From Clavelina lepadiformis (taxonomy: Eukaryota; Chordata; Ascidiacea; Aplousobranchia; Clavelinidae), in contig NC_135240.1 in the NCBI RefSeq assembly GCF_947623445.1, forward strand, positions 4,526,001 through 4,590,000: a stretch of 64,000 nucleotides of DNA, in the 5' to 3' direction. A program made the translations under genes and the position numbers. Below the pieces are notes generated by a model. It saw only the letters and a program-made list of their open reading frames with translations. It was not told the origin of the DNA and did not search any database. Shown in pieces: positions 26,969-40,440 of this stretch (position 1 is its first letter; each line of letters begins with the position of its first letter).

Positions 26969-28202
26969 CACTCTTTTGTTTGTTCAGTTTGTTGATCATT
27001 AACGTTGAAACGCACAAAATGGATGCAGATGGTTGAATTAAAAACAATATTTTTAGATCGCAGTAAAACTATAATGTTATGTGGTGAATAAAATATGACT
27101 GCTTAGAGACTAAACGAAAGGCATAATTTTCGCTCCGCAAATTAATGGTGAAAAATAAACAACAAGTTACGCAACACTGAGCACGTCAGATGACCAGAAC
27201 CATGTTATGGCGGTTCGATATCAACGCTTTGTTTCTTGACCTGATAACAATGGTCAATGAGGTTGGTGACTAATGAGATGATGACGAAACAAAGGAGCCC
27301 AGTTGTCGTCATAATATCGTCATTTACTTAATATTGTCGCTATTTTTAAAATCTAACTTATATATGTTTTGAAAATGATGAAAATTAAATCGTTCCTCTG
27401 GGGAACCCTCTGGGGTCGATGGCCGCTTCACCACATGGGCTATACACGGTCGACCAACCCATAATAACGCATCTTTGCTTCCCAACAACTACTTTATTGC
27501 GCCTTTGTCTCTGTTGTGTACAAATTTTTATTTTTCAAATAAATTTTATTTATTAACTTTCGTTGTCAGTGTAAAGTGGATTTCACTGACTTTTTTCTTG
27601 AAAGTTCCGGCAAAAGGTTGGTTAGTTACTGTTAAACTTTATAGACTAAAAAATTTTTGCAATTAACTATTTTAATACAAATATATGCTACGGTAAAACA
27701 TATATGCTACGGTATATGCTACTGCCTGTCTAGTTTAAGACAACTGTGGTTAAGTTTATTCTATAAATACCTCAAAACTTGCTTGCAAAACGTCGCTTGA
27801 AAAAAAGAGTCTTAAGTGATTTCTTGCCATTCGCGCGTGGTCTTCCTAAATTTAAGAAAATCAAAAGAAGAAGTCAACATTCTATCAACCATATAATGGT
27901 CGCGTTTAAATTACAAATGAATTTGAAAACTTGAAGCTATATTTTACACAATAGTTGTTTAAAATAACTGTTTGTTTTGAGAAAAATTCCAGCTAAATAT
28001 AAAAGTCTTAGTAATTGTCTTAAATGTGCAAATTGTTCAAAAAATAACAAGATATGAAGATAAAACTGAATTGATTTTCCTAACACCATATATGGAATAA
28101 GACTAATTAATACACATTTTTTGCTTCAATACGAAAAACTTTTTGCAATTGGAATCCACCAGCGCCCAACGTCACAATGCCTGGAACAAATTTGGCGTCA
28201 CA

Positions 28203-28550
28203 ATGACGTTGTTAATTGTAATTATCCTTCTACTGTGTTTGTGCTATTATGTTTGTTCGTTTCAAAGTTATCTCGGACCCTTGCTTGTAATTTACGCTTT
28301 GGATCGCTCGTTTTACATACATGCCAGCATTGTAATGCTTAAACAATTACCCAAAGTATTTTATAGCATTCGCATTCATAGCGTTGGCACCGTCACTAAT
28401 TTGTTAGCAAGTGACTTTTTTCCGGTTACACTTGACGTCAGACATGTTTTGTTTCTCTGGTCATTGTTTCCGATTGGAAGGATTTCAAACGCGACCCCGT
28501 TCTACAGGGTCATTGACACTCGTTTGTTTGTTCAGTTTGTTAATCATTAA
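28203..28550 (+). CDS. Array ORF copy 3, open (about 115 aa)
   Basis: Open from the leader ATG to 28550. An in-frame deletion has removed the stop-bearing segment, joining LLVIYALD directly to RSFYIHASIVM. A second deletion (about 26 bases near 28470) shifts the frame and gives the C-terminus IGRISNATPFYRVIDTRLFV. Predicted signal anchor or signal peptide at the N-terminus; function unknown. Confidence 0.45.
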   Translation: MTLLIVIILLLCLCYYVCSFQSYLGPLLVIYALDRSFYIHASIVMLKQLPKVFYSIRIHSVGTVTNLLASDFFPVTLDVRHVLFLWSLFPIGRISNATPFYRVIDTRLFVQFVNH

Positions 28551-29750
28551 CGTTGAAACGCACAAAATAGATGCAGATGGTTGAATTAAAATAACAGTTT
28601 TTAGACCGCAGTAAAACTATAATGTTATGTGGTGAATAAAATATGACTGCTTAGAGACTAAATGTTAGGCATAATTTTCGCTCCGCAAATTAATGGTGAT
28701 AAATAAACAACACGTTACGCAACACTGACCACGTCAGATGACCAGAACCATGTTATGGCGGTTCGATATCAACGCTTTGTTTCTTGACCTGATAACAATG
28801 GTCAATGAGGTTGGTGACTAATGAGATGATGACGAAACAAAGGAGCCCAGTTGTCGTCATAATATCGTCATTTACTTAATATTGTCGCTATTTTTAAAAT
28901 CTAACTTATATATGTTTTGAAAATGATGAAAATTAAATCGTTCCTCTGGGGAACCCTCTGGGGTCGATGGCCGCTTCACCACATGGGCTATACACGGTCG
29001 ACCAACCCATAATAACGCATCTTTGCTTCCCAACAACTACTTTATTGCGCCTTTGTCTCTGTTGTGTACAAATTTTTATTTTTCAAATAAATTTTATTTA
29101 TTAACTTTCGTTGTCAGTGTAAAGTGGATTTCACTGACTTTTTTCTTGAAAGTTCCGGCAAAAGGTTGGTTAGTTACTGTTAAACTTTATAGACTAAAAA
29201 ATTTTTGCAATTAACTATTTTAATACAAATATATGCTACGGTAAAACATATATGCTACGGTATATGCTACTGCCTGTCTAGTTTAAGACAACTGTGGTTA
29301 AGTTTATTCTATAAATACCTCAAAACTTGCTTGCAAAACGTCGCTTGAAAAAAAGAGTCTTAAGTGATTTCTTGCCATTCGCGCGTGGACTTCCTAAATT
29401 TAAGAAAATCAAAAGAAGAAGTCAACATTCTATCAACCATATAATGGTCGCGTTTAGATTACAAATGAATTTGAAAACTTGAAGCTATATTTTACACAAT
29501 AGTTGTTTAAAATAACTGTTTGTTTTGAGAAAAATTCCAGCTAAATATAAAAGTCTTAGTAATTGTCTTAAATGTGCAAATTGTTCAAAAAATAACAAGA
29601 TATGAAGATAAAACTGAATTGATTTTCCTAACACCATATATGGAATAAGACTAATTAATACACATTTTTTGCTTCAATACGAAAAACTTTTTGCAATTGG
29701 AATCCACCAGCGCCCAACGTCACAATGCCTGGAACAAATTTGGCGTCACA

Positions 29751-30098
29751 ATGACGTTGTTAATTGTAATTATCCTTCTACTGTGTTTGTGCTATTATGT
29801 TTGTTCGTTTCAAAGTTATCTCGGACCCTTGCTTGCAATTTACGCTTTGGATCGCTCGTTTTACATACATGCCAGCATTGTAATGTTTAAACAATTACCC
29901 AAAGTATTTTATAGCATTCGCATTCATAGCGTTGGCACCGTCACTAATTTGTTAGCAAGTGACTTTTTTCCGGTTACACTTGACGTCAGACATGTTTTGT
30001 TTCTCTGGTCATTGTTTCCGATTGGAAGGATTTCAAACGCGACCCCGTTCTACAGGGTCATTGACACTCGTTTGTTTGTTCAGTTTCTTAATCATTAA
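29751..30098 (+). CDS. Array ORF copy 4, open (about 115 aa)
   Basis: Almost identical to copy 3 at 1,548 bases' distance; differs by a few residues (LLAIYALD, IVMFKQL, VQFLNH). Same leader and same two deletions. Confidence 0.45.
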   Translation: MTLLIVIILLLCLCYYVCSFQSYLGPLLAIYALDRSFYIHASIVMFKQLPKVFYSIRIHSVGTVTNLLASDFFPVTLDVRHVLFLWSLFPIGRISNATPFYRVIDTRLFVQFLNH

Positions 30099-31298
30099 CG
30101 TTGAAACGCACAAAATAGATGCAGATGGTTGAATTAAAATAACAGTTTTTAGACCGCAGTAAAACTATAATGTTATGTGGTGAATAAAATATGACTGCTT
30201 AGAGACTAAATGTTAGGCATAATTTTCGCTCCGCAAATTAATGGTGATAAATAAACAACACGTTACGCAACACTGACCACGTCAGATGACCAGAACCATG
30301 TTATGGCGGTTCGATATCAACGCTTTGTTTCTTGACCTGATAACAATGGTCAATGAGGTTGGTGACTAATGAGATGATGACGAAACAAAGGAGCCCAGTT
30401 GTCGTCATAATATCGTCATTTACTTAATATTGTCGCTATTTTTAAAATCTAACTTATATATGTTTTGAAAATGATGAAAATTAAATCGTTCCTCTGGGGA
30501 ACCCTCTGGGGTCGATGGCCGCTTCACCACATGGGCTATACACGGTCGACCAACCCATAATAACGCATCTTTGCTTCCCAACAACTACTTTATTGCGCCT
30601 TTGTCTCTGTTGTGTACAAATTTTTATTTTTCAAATAAATTTTATTTATTAACTTTCGTTGTCAGTGTAAAGTGGATTTCACTGACTTTTTTCTTGAAAG
30701 TTCCGGCAAAAGGTTGGTTAGTTACTGTTAAACTTTATAGACTAAAAAATTTTTGCAATTAACTATTTTAATACAAATATATGCTACGGTAAAACATATA
30801 TGCTACGGTATATGCTACTGCCTGTCTAGTTTAAGACAACTGTGGTTAAGTTTATTCTATAAATACCTCAAAACTTGCTTGCAAAACGTCGCTTGAAAAA
30901 AAGAGTCTTAAGTGATTTCTTGCCATTCGCGCGTGGTCTTCCTAAATTTAAGAAAATCAAAAGAAGAAGTCAACATTCTATCAACCATATAATGGTCGCG
31001 TTTAAATTACAAATGAATTTGAAAACTTGAAGCTATATTTTACACAATAGTTGTTTAAAATAACTGTTTGTTTTGAGAAAAATTCCAGCTAAATATAAAA
31101 GTCTTAGTAATTGTCTTAAATGTGCAAATTGTTCAAAAAATAACAAGATATGAAGATAAAACTGAATTGATTTTCCTAACACCATATATGGAATAAGACT
31201 AATTAATACACATTTTTTGCTTCAATACGAAAAACTTTTTGCAATTGGAATCCACCAGCGCCCAACGTCACAATGCCTGGAACAAATTTGGCGTCACA

Positions 31299-31646
31299 AT
31301 GACGTTGTTAATTGTAATTATCCTTCTACTGTGTTTGTGCTATTATGTTTGTTCGTTTCAAAGTTATCTCGGACCCTTGCTTGTAATTTACGCTTTGGAT
31401 CGCTCGTTTTACATACATGCCAGCATTGTAATGCTTAAACAATTACCCAAAGTATTTTATAGCATTCGCATTCATAGCGTTGGCACCGTCACTAATTTGT
31501 TAGCAAGTGACTTTTTTCCGGTTACACTTGACGTCAGACATGTTTTGTTTCTCTGGTCATTGTTTCCGATTGGAAGGATTTCAAACGCGACCCCGTTCTA
31601 CAGGGTCATTGACACTCGTTTGTTTGTTCAGTTTGTTAATCATTAA
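31299..31646 (+). CDS. Array ORF copy 5, open (about 115 aa)
   Basis: Encodes the same protein as copy 3 as far as can be read. Same leader and deletions; lies 1,548 bases after copy 4. Confidence 0.45.
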   Translation: MTLLIVIILLLCLCYYVCSFQSYLGPLLVIYALDRSFYIHASIVMLKQLPKVFYSIRIHSVGTVTNLLASDFFPVTLDVRHVLFLWSLFPIGRISNATPFYRVIDTRLFVQFVNH

Positions 31647-32836
31647 CGTTGAAACGCACAAAATAGATGCAGATGGTTGAATTAAAATAACAGTTTTTAG
31701 ACCGCAGTAAAACTATAATGTTATGTGGTGAATAAAATATGACTGCTTAGAGACTAAATGTTAGGCATAATTTTCGCTCCGCAAATTAATGGTGATAAAT
31801 AAACAACACGTTACGCAACACTGACCACGTCAGATGACCAGAACCATGTTATGGCGGTTCGATATCAACGCTTTGTTTCTTGACCTGATAACAATGGTCA
31901 ATGAGGTTGGTGACTAATGAGATGATGACGAAACAAAGGAGCCCAGTTGTCGTCATAATATCGTCATTTGCTTAACATTGTGGCTATTTTTAAAATCTAA
32001 CTTATATATGTTTTGAAAATGATGAAAATTAAATCGTTCCTCTGGGGAACCCTCTGGGGTCGATGGCCGCTTCACCACATGGGCTATACACGGTCGACCA
32101 ACCCATAATAACGCATCGTTGCTTCCCAGCAACTCATTTATTGCGCCATAATCTCAGTTGTGTACAAATTTTTATTTCTCAAATAAAGTTTATTTATTAA
32201 CTTTCGTTGTCAGTGTAAAGTGACTTTCACTGACTTTTTCTTGAAAGTTCCGATAAAAGCTTGGTTAGTTACTGTTAAAGTTAATAGACTAAAAATTTTT
32301 TTGCAATTAACTAACTCAATACAAATATATGCTACGGTAAAACAGGCCTGTCTAGTTTAAGACAACTGTGGTAAAGTTTAATGTTTAAATACCTCAAAAC
32401 GTTTGCAGCTTGAAAAAGAAAAGTGTGGTTCTTCTAAACTTGGTATTGGCCTGTGGTATTCCTAAATTTAAGAAAATCAAAAGCAGAAGTCAACATTCTA
32501 TCAACCATATAATGGTCGCGTTTAAATTACAAATGAATTTGAAAACTTCATATTATATATTTCATAAGATATATTTTTTCCACAATAGTTGTTCAAAATA
32601 ACTGTTTGTTTTGAGAAAAATTCAAGCTAAATATAAAAGTCTTAGTAATTGGCTTAAATGTGCAAGTTGTCCAAAAAATAACAAGATATGAAGATAAAAC
32701 TGAATTGATTTTCCTAACACCATATATGGAATAAGACTAATTAATACACTTTTGTTGCTTCAACACGAAAAACTTTTTGCAATTGGAATCCACCAGCGCC
32801 CAACGTCACAATGCCTGGAACAAATTTGGCGCCACA

Positions 32837-33124
32837 ATAACGTTGCTAATTATATATATCCTACTACTGTGTTTGTGCAATTATGTTTGTTCGTTTTACA
32901 TACATGCCAGCACTGCAATGCTTAAACAATTACACAAACTATTTTATAGCATTCGCCTTCAAAGCGTTGGCACCGTCAATAATTTGTTAGCAAGTGACCC
33001 ATTTCCGGTTTCACTTGACGTCGGACAAGTTTTGTTTCGCTGGTCATTGTTTCCGTTATACCAGAGAGAGCTTACTTCCGGTTGGAAGGATTTCGACCCC
33101 GACCCCGTTCTACAGGGTCATTGA
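32837..33124 (+). pseudogene. Array ORF copy 6, start codon ATA, otherwise open
   Basis: The leader start is ATA instead of ATG (CACAATAACG). A different in-frame deletion joins VCS to FYIHASTAMLKQLHKLF, removing the stop-bearing part. The C-terminus is the long type (LYQRELTSGWKDFDPDPVLQ). The usual AATAAA after the ORF is altered to AATAGG. Confidence 0.4.
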
Positions 33125-34184
33125 CACTCGTTTGTTTGTTCAGTTTCTTAATCATTAACGTTGAAACGCACAAAATAGATGCAGATGGTTGAATTAAAAT
33201 AACAGTTTTTAGACCGCAGTAAAACTATAATGTTATGTGGTGAATAGGATATGACTGCTTAGAGACTAAATGTTAGGCATAATTTTCACTCCGCAAATTA
33301 ATGGTGAAAAATAAACAACATGTTACGCAACACTGAGCACGTCATATGTCCAGAACCATATTATGGCGGTTCGATATCAACGCTTTGTTCCTTAACCTGA
33401 TAACAATGGTCAATGAGGCTGGTGACTGATGAGATTATGACGAAACAAACGATCTCAGTTGTCGTCATAATATCGTCATTTGCTTAACATTGTCGCTATT
33501 TTTAAAATCTAACTTATATATGTTTTGAAAATGATAAATATTAAATCATTGAACATCGGCATCCACAATTCTAGAAAGTTCTTAATACTTTATATGCTCG
33601 TCTATTAATCATTTGCAACAGGTGTCACTGAAACAGAACGCTTCAGTATTCATGAAAGCTTCTATAACATTTACAACAAATATATTTTAAAAAACAATCA
33701 AAGTAGCAGTCGGACGAACGTTTCACAAAACATAAATTTGCAAAACTGATGTTCCAAAAAAGTGGGAGGGGAAATATTTTTAATTGCTAGGAAGAGCGTC
33801 AAAACGAGAAGTGGTTTTTACAAAACAGCGAAAGCGCAAGCGACGTTCTTTTATCATCGACGATCGAGAACGTGAACGAGTTTCTTCTCTAACGAGCTGT
33901 TGTCCAGCTCTTGGTTTGCACGCAACAGACATTTGTTTGTGCGCTTACAATATCGTCACGTGACAAAGGTGTAGCGGACAAACGTTTTGAAAATTCAGTC
34001 AACTAAATTTAACGACTATTTCAATCATTTTATTAAGCAGGCGACTTATTTCAAATTCAAGCGGAAACTTAAGCAAAGATTTGTATTAAGTGGAGGGAAC
34101 CCGGAGTGAAGCCAAACTTCATCCCACTTTCAGGCTTGTCTGTGTCTCACCCAGGCACAACCTGCGCACTCAGTGAGCGACGAA

Positions 34185-34252
34185 CCCACAAACCCTCTGG
34201 GGTCGATGGCCGCTTTACCACATGAGCTATACACGGCCGACCAACCCATAAT
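34185..34252 (-). repeat. tRNA-derived SINE head within the array units (representative copy)
   Basis: On the minus strand: GGCCGTGTATAGCTCATGTG starts a tRNA-like head with an A-box-like TAGCTCATGTGG, and the B-box-like GGGTTCGTCGCTC follows in GTGGGTTCGTCGCTCACTGA. Other copies lie near 27391, 28940, 30488, 32036, 35705, 37490 and 39675; those near 27-32 kb and at 35.7 kb have lost the B-box part. It has spread with the units rather than by independent insertion. Confidence 0.6.
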
Positions 34253-34944
34253 AACGCATCTTTGCTTCCCAACAACTACTTTATTGCGCCTTTGTCTCAT
34301 TTGTGTACAAATTTTTAGTTCTCAGATAAAGTTATTTATTAACTTGCGTTGTCAGTGTAAAGTGACTTACACTGACTCTTTCTTGTCAGTTCCGATAGAA
34401 TGTTAATCACAAGTAAAATTTGTATTTAAATAACTAAATCTATACAAATATATGCTATGGTAGTAGCTGGCTTGTTTAGATTAAAGCAATTGTGGTTAAG
34501 TTTATATTTTACATACCTCAGAGTTGTGAGAATAAGAACCCTTTCCTAACTCTTCCGGGTAAAGAGCCTAGCATGAAAAACAGAAATAAATTTAAGAAAT
34601 GCAAAAGCATATGTTATCACTACATCAACTATATCAAGAGCGTGTTTAAAGTGCAACTAATTTGAAAAACTTGAAGATATTCTTTGTACAAGAGTTGTTT
34701 AAAGCAACTCTTTGTTTTGAGAAAAATTCAAGCTAAATATAAAAATCTTTGTACTTGGCTTAAATGTGCAAGTTGTTCAAAAAACAACAGGATATGAAGA
34801 AAAAACTGAATTGATTTTGTTAACAGCATATATGGAATAAGCTTAATAAATACACATTTGTTGCTTCAAAACAAAAAAACTCTTTTTCAATTGGAATCCA
34901 CCAGTGCCCAACGTCACAATGCCCGGAACAAATTTGGCGTCACA

Positions 34945-35367
34945 ATAACATTGTTAATTGTAACTATCCTGCTACTGTGTTTGTGCAATTATGTTTGTTC
35001 GTTTCAAAGTTATCTCGGACCCTTGCTTGTAATTCACGCTTTGGATGAACCAGTGGCCGCGTTCAAACACTTTGAAAACCGGTTCTAAGAATATATTTGG
35101 GTAGAACTTCATGCCATACATGCCAACACTTTAATGCTTAAACAATTACACAAACTATTTTATAGCATTCGCCTTCAAAGCGTTGGCACCGTCACTAATT
35201 TGTTAGCAAGTGACCCATTTCCGGTTTCACTTGACGTCGGACATGTTTTGTTTCTCTGGTCATTGTTTCCGTTATACCAGAGACAGCTTACTTCCGGTTG
35301 GAAGGATTTCGATCCCGAACCCGTCCTACAGGGTCTTTGGCACTTGTTTGTTTGTTATGTTTGTTAA
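34945..35367 (+). pseudogene. Array ORF copy 7, ATA start and in-frame TAA
   Basis: Start ATA; leader and FQSYLGPLLVIHALDEPVAA are intact, then TAA at 35086-35088, then open to 35367. The C-terminal end is extended to LWHLFVCYVC by a base change. AATAAA follows. Confidence 0.4.
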
Positions 35368-36507
35368 TAATTAACATTGAAACGCACAAAATGGATGCAG
35401 ATGGTTGAATTAAAATAACAGTTTTTAGACCGCAGTAAAACTATAATGTTATGTGGTGAATAAAATATGACTGCTTAGAGACTAAATGTTAGGCATAATT
35501 TTCGCTCCGCAAATTAATGGTGAAAAATAAACAACACGTTACGCAACACTGAGCACGTCAGATGACCAGAACCATGTTATGGCGGTTCGATATCAACGCT
35601 TTGTTTCTTGACCTGATAACAATGGTCAATGAAGCCATTTGCTTAACATTGTGGCTATTTTTAAAATCTAACTTATATATACTTTGAAAATGATGAAAAT
35701 TAAATCGTTCCTCTGGGGAACCCTCTGGGGTCGATGGCCGCTTCACCACATGGGCTATACACGGCCGACCAACCCATAATAACGCATCGTTGCTTCCCAG
35801 CAACTCATTTATTGCGCCATAATCTCAGTTGTGTACAAATTTTTATTTCTCAAATAAAGTTTATTTATTAACTTTCGTTGTCAGTGTAAAGTGACTTTCA
35901 CTGACTTTTTCTTGAAAGTTCCGACAAAAGCTTGGTTAGTTACTGTTAAACTTTATAGACTAAAAAATTTTTTGCAATTAACTAACTCAATACAAATATA
36001 TGCTACGGTAAAACAGGCCTGTCTAGTTTAAGACAACTGTGGTTAAGTTTAATGTTTAAATACCTCAAAACGTTTGCAGCTTGAAAAAGAAAAGTGTGGT
36101 TCTTCTAAACTTGGTATTGGCCTGTGGAATTCCTAAATTTAAGAAAATCAAAAGCAGAAGTCAACATTCTATCAACCATATAATGGTCGCGTTTAAATTA
36201 CAAATGAATTTGAAAACTTCATATTATATATTTCATAAGATATATTTTTTCCACAATAGTTGTTCAAAATAACTGTTTGTTTTGAGAAAAATTCAAGCTA
36301 AATATAAAAGTCTTAGTAATTGGCTTAAATGTGCAAGTTGTCCAAAAAATAACAAGATATGAAGATAAAACTGAATTGATTTTCCTAACACCATATATGG
36401 AATAAGACTAATTAATACACTTTTGTTGCTTCAACACGAAAAACTTTTTGCAATTGGAAATCACCAGCGCCCAACGTCACAATGCCTGGAACAAGTTTGG
36501 CGCCACA

Positions 36508-36804
36508 ATGACGTTGCTAATTATATATATCCTTCTACTGTGTTTGTGCAATTATGTTTGTTCGTTTTACATACATGCCAGCACTGCAATGCTTAAACAA
36601 TTACACAAACTATTTTATAGCATTCGCCTTCAAAGCGTTGGCACCGTCACTAATTTGTTAGCAAGTGACCCATTTCCGGTTTCACTTGACGTCGGACATG
36701 TTTTGTTTCTCTGGTCATTGTTTCCGATTGGAAGGATTTCAAACGCGACCCCGTTCTACAGGGTCATTGACACTCGTTTGTTTGTTCAGTTTCTTAATCA
36801 TTAA
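36508..36804 (+). CDS. Array ORF copy 8, open
   Basis: ATG present (MTLLIIYILLLCLCNYVCSF). It carries the VCSFYIHAST deletion of copy 6 and the frame-shifting C-terminal deletion of copies 3-5 (SNATPFYRVIDTRLFVQFLN). It is thus a mosaic of two deletion types. The downstream AATAAA is altered to AATAGG. Confidence 0.42.
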   Translation: MTLLIIYILLLCLCNYVCSFYIHASTAMLKQLHKLFYSIRLQSVGTVTNLLASDPFPVSLDVGHVLFLWSLFPIGRISNATPFYRVIDTRLFVQFLNH

Positions 36805-38233
36805 CGTTGAAACGCACAAAATGGATGCAGATGGTTAAATTAAAATAACAGTTTTTAGACCGCAGTAAAACTATAATGTTATGTGGTGAATAGGATATGA
36901 CTGCTTAGAGACTAAATGTTAGGCATAATTTTCGCTCCGCAAATTAATGGTGATAAATAAACAACACGTTACGCAACACTGAGCACGTCAGATGACCAGA
37001 ACCATGTTATGGCGGTTCGATATCAACGCTTTGTTTCTTGACCTGATAACAATGGTGGGAGGGGAAATATTTTTAATTGCTAGGAAGAGCGTCAAAACGA
37101 GAAGGGGTTTTTACAAAACAGCGAAAACGCAAGCGACGTTCTTTTTTCATCAACGATCGAGGACGTGAACGAGTTTCTTCTCTAACGAGCTGTTGCCCAG
37201 CTCTTGGTTTGCACGCAACAGACATTTGTTTGTGCGCTTACAATATCGTCACGTGACAAAGGTGTAGCGGACAAACGTTTTGAAAATTCAGTCAACTAAA
37301 TTTAACGACTATTTCAATCATTTTATTAAGCAGTCGACTAATTTCAAATTTAAGCAGAAGCTTAAGCAAAGATTTGTATTAAGTGGAGGGAACCCGGAGT
37401 GAAGCCAAACTTCATCCCACTTTCAGGCTTGTCTGTGTCTCACCCAGGCCCAACCTGCGCACTCAGTGAGCGACGAACCCACAAACCCTCTGGGGTCGAT
37501 GGCCGCTTTACCACATGGGCTATACACGGCCGACCAACCCATAATAACGCATCTTTGCTTCTAAACAACTCCTTTCTTACTCCTTTATCTCAGTTGTGTA
37601 CAAATTTTTAGTTCTCAGATAAAGTTATTTATTAACTTGCGTTGTCAGTGTAAAGTGACTTACACTGACTCTTTCTTGTCAGTTCCGATAGAATGTTAAT
37701 CACAAGTAAAATTTGTATTTAAATAACTAAATCTATACAAATATATGCTATGGTAGTAGCTGGCTTGTTTAGATTAAAGCAATTGTGGTTAAGTTTATAT
37801 TTTACATACCTCAGAGTTGTGAGAATAAGAACCCTTTCCTAACTCTTCCGGGTAAAGAGCCTAGCATGAAAAACAGAAATAAATTTAAGAAATGCAAAAG
37901 CATATGTTATCGCTACATCAACTATATCAAGAGCGTGTTTAAAGTACAACTAATTTGGAAAACTTAAAGATATTCTTTGTACAAGAGTTGTTTAAAGCAA
38001 CTCTTTACTTTGAGAAAAATTCAAGCTAAATATAAATTTCTTTGTACTTGGCTCGTATGTGCAAGATGCTCAAAAAATTACAAGATATGAAAATATATAT
38101 GAATTGATTTTCTTAACAGCATATATGGAATAAGCTTAATAAATACACATTTGTTGCTTCAACACGAAAAACTTTTTCATTTGGAATCCACCAGCGCCCA
38201 ACGTCACAATGCCGGGAACAAATTTGGCGCCAC

Positions 38234-38630
38234 AATGACATTGTTAATTATATTTATCCTGCTACTGTGTTTGTGCAATTATGTTTGTTCGTTTTAAAGT
38301 TATCTCGGACCCTTGCTTGTAATTCACGCTTTGGATGAACCAGTGGTCGCGTTCAGACACTTTGAAAACCGGTTCTAAGAATATATTTGGGTAGAACTTC
38401 ATGCCATACATGCCAGCACTTTAATGCTTAAACAATTACACAAAGTATTTCATAGCATTCGCCTTCAAAGCGTTGGCACCGTCAATAATTTGTTAGCAAG
38501 TGACCCATTTCCGGTTTCACTTGACGTCAGACATGTTTTGTTTCTCTGGTCATTGTTTCCGTTATACCAGAGAGAGCTTACTTCCGGTTGGAAGGATTTC
38601 GACCCCGAACCCGTTCTACAGGGTCATTGA
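38234..38630 (+). pseudogene. Array ORF copy 9, early stop
   Basis: Leader MTLLIIFILLLCLCNYVCSF is followed at once by TAA (C-to-T in TTTCAAAG). The later FENRF-TAA is also present. The downstream frame from about 38424 is open to 38630. A decayed copy. Confidence 0.4.
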
Positions 38631-40440
38631 CACTTGTTTGTTTGTTCAGTTTCTTAATCATTAACGTTGAAACGCACAAAATGGATGCAGATGGTTGAAT
38701 TAAAAACAATATTTTTAGACTGCAGTAAAACTATAATGTTATGTGGTGAATAAAATATGACTGCTTAGAGACTAAACGAAAGGCATATTTTTCGCTCCGC
38801 AAAATAATGGTGAAACATAAACAACACGTTACGCAACACTGACCACGTCAGATGACCAGAACCATATTATGGCGGTTCGATAAAAACGCTTTGTTTCTTA
38901 ACCTGATAACAATGGTCAATGAGGCTGGTGACTGATGTGATGATGACGAGATAAACGATCTCAGTTGTCGTCATAATATCGTCATTCGCTTAACATTGTA
39001 GTTATTTTTAAATTCTAACTTATATATGTTAATCATTGAACATCGGCATCCACAATTCTAGAAAGTTCTTAATACTTTATATGCCCGTCTATTAATCATT
39101 TGCAAGAGGTGTCACTGAAACAAAACTCTTCAGCATTCATGAAAGCTTCTATAACAATTACAACAAACCTATTTATAAGCAATCAAAGTAGCAGTTGGAC
39201 GCACGTTTCACAAAACATAAATTTGCAAAAATGATGTTCGCAAAAAGTGGGAGGGAAAATATTTTTAATTGCTAGGAAGAGCGTCAAAACGAGAAGTGGT
39301 TTTTACAAAACAGCGAAAACGCAAGCGACCTTCTTTTTTCATCAACGATCGAGGACGTGAACGAGTTTCTTCTCTAACGAGCTGTTGCCCAGCTCTTGGT
39401 TTGCACGCAACAGACATTTGTTTGTGCGCTTACAATATCGTCACGTGACAAAGGTGAAGCGGACAAACGTTTTGAAAATTCAGTCAACTAAATTTAACGA
39501 CTATTTCAATCATTTTATTAAGCAGTCGACTAATTTCAAATTCAAGCGGAAACTTAAGCGAAGATTTGGATTAAGTGGAGGGAACGCGGAGTGAAGCCAA
39601 ACTTCATCCCATATTCAGGTTTGTCTGTGTCTCACCCAGGCACAACCTGCGCACTCAGTGAGCGACGAACCCACGAACCCTCTGGGGTCGATGGCCGCTT
39701 TACCACATGAGCTATACACGGCCGACCAACCCATAATAACGCATCTTTGCTTCCCAACAACTCCTTTATTACTCCTTTATCTCAGTTGTGTACAAATGTT
39801 TAGTTCTCAGATAAAGTTATTTATTAACTTGCGTTGTAAGTGTGCGTTGCAAGTGACTTACAGTGACTTTTTCTTGTCAGTTCCGATAAAAACTTTGTTA
39901 ATCACAATTAAAAGTTCTATTTTAATTACAGTAATTAAATCAATACAAATTTATGCTATGGTAGTAATATGCCTGGTTAGTTTAAAGCAATTGTGGTTAA
40001 GTTTATATTTTAAGTACCGTTTGAATGGTGAGAATAGGACGAAACATTCTTTCTTGATCTTCTCGGTATGTCTCGGGATTGAAATCCTATTAAGAAAATC
40101 AAAAGCATAAGTCAACATTCTATCAACCATATCATGGACGCGTTTATATTGCAAACGAATTTGAAAAACTAGAAAATATTTTTTGAAAAACAGTTGTTTA
40201 ATGCAACTATTTGTTTTGAGGAAAAATCAAGCTAAATATAAATTTTTAGTACTTGGCTTAAATGTGCAAGTTGTTTAAAAAATAACAAGACATGAAAATA
40301 AAATTGAATTGATTTTCTTAACACCTTACATGGAATAAGCTTAATTAATACACATTTGTTGCTTCAATACGAAAAACTTTTTGCAATTGGAAATCACCAG
40401 CACCCAACGTCACAATGCCTGGAACAAATTTGGCGTCACA

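Larger units (their letters stand above)
27130..31970 (+). repeat. Near-identical 1,548-bp tandem repeat, about three copies
   Basis: Landmarks recur at exact 1,548-base spacing: ORF starts at 28203, 29751 and 31299, and the TATATGTTTTGAAAATGATG block at 27361, 28909 and 30457. Only scattered single-base differences are visible (for example CGCGTGGTCTTCC versus CGCGTGGACTTCC in the middle copy). This is the youngest part of the array. Confidence 0.92.

Noticed and set aside
27475..27666. 63-aa hydrophobic ORF repeated at 29023 and 30571
   Set aside because: It repeats only because the 1,548-bp unit repeats. It is not open in more diverged units and has no conserved context.
32410..32601. 63-aa Lys-rich ORF repeated at 36081
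   Set aside because: Present only in two related units, starting without a conserved ATG context; probably chance.
33790..33990. Basic-peptide frame in the block starting AGGAAGAGCGTCAAAACGAG (also near 37090 and 39280)
   Set aside because: The KQRKRKRRSF-like frame is not kept open across the copies and no splice signals support it.
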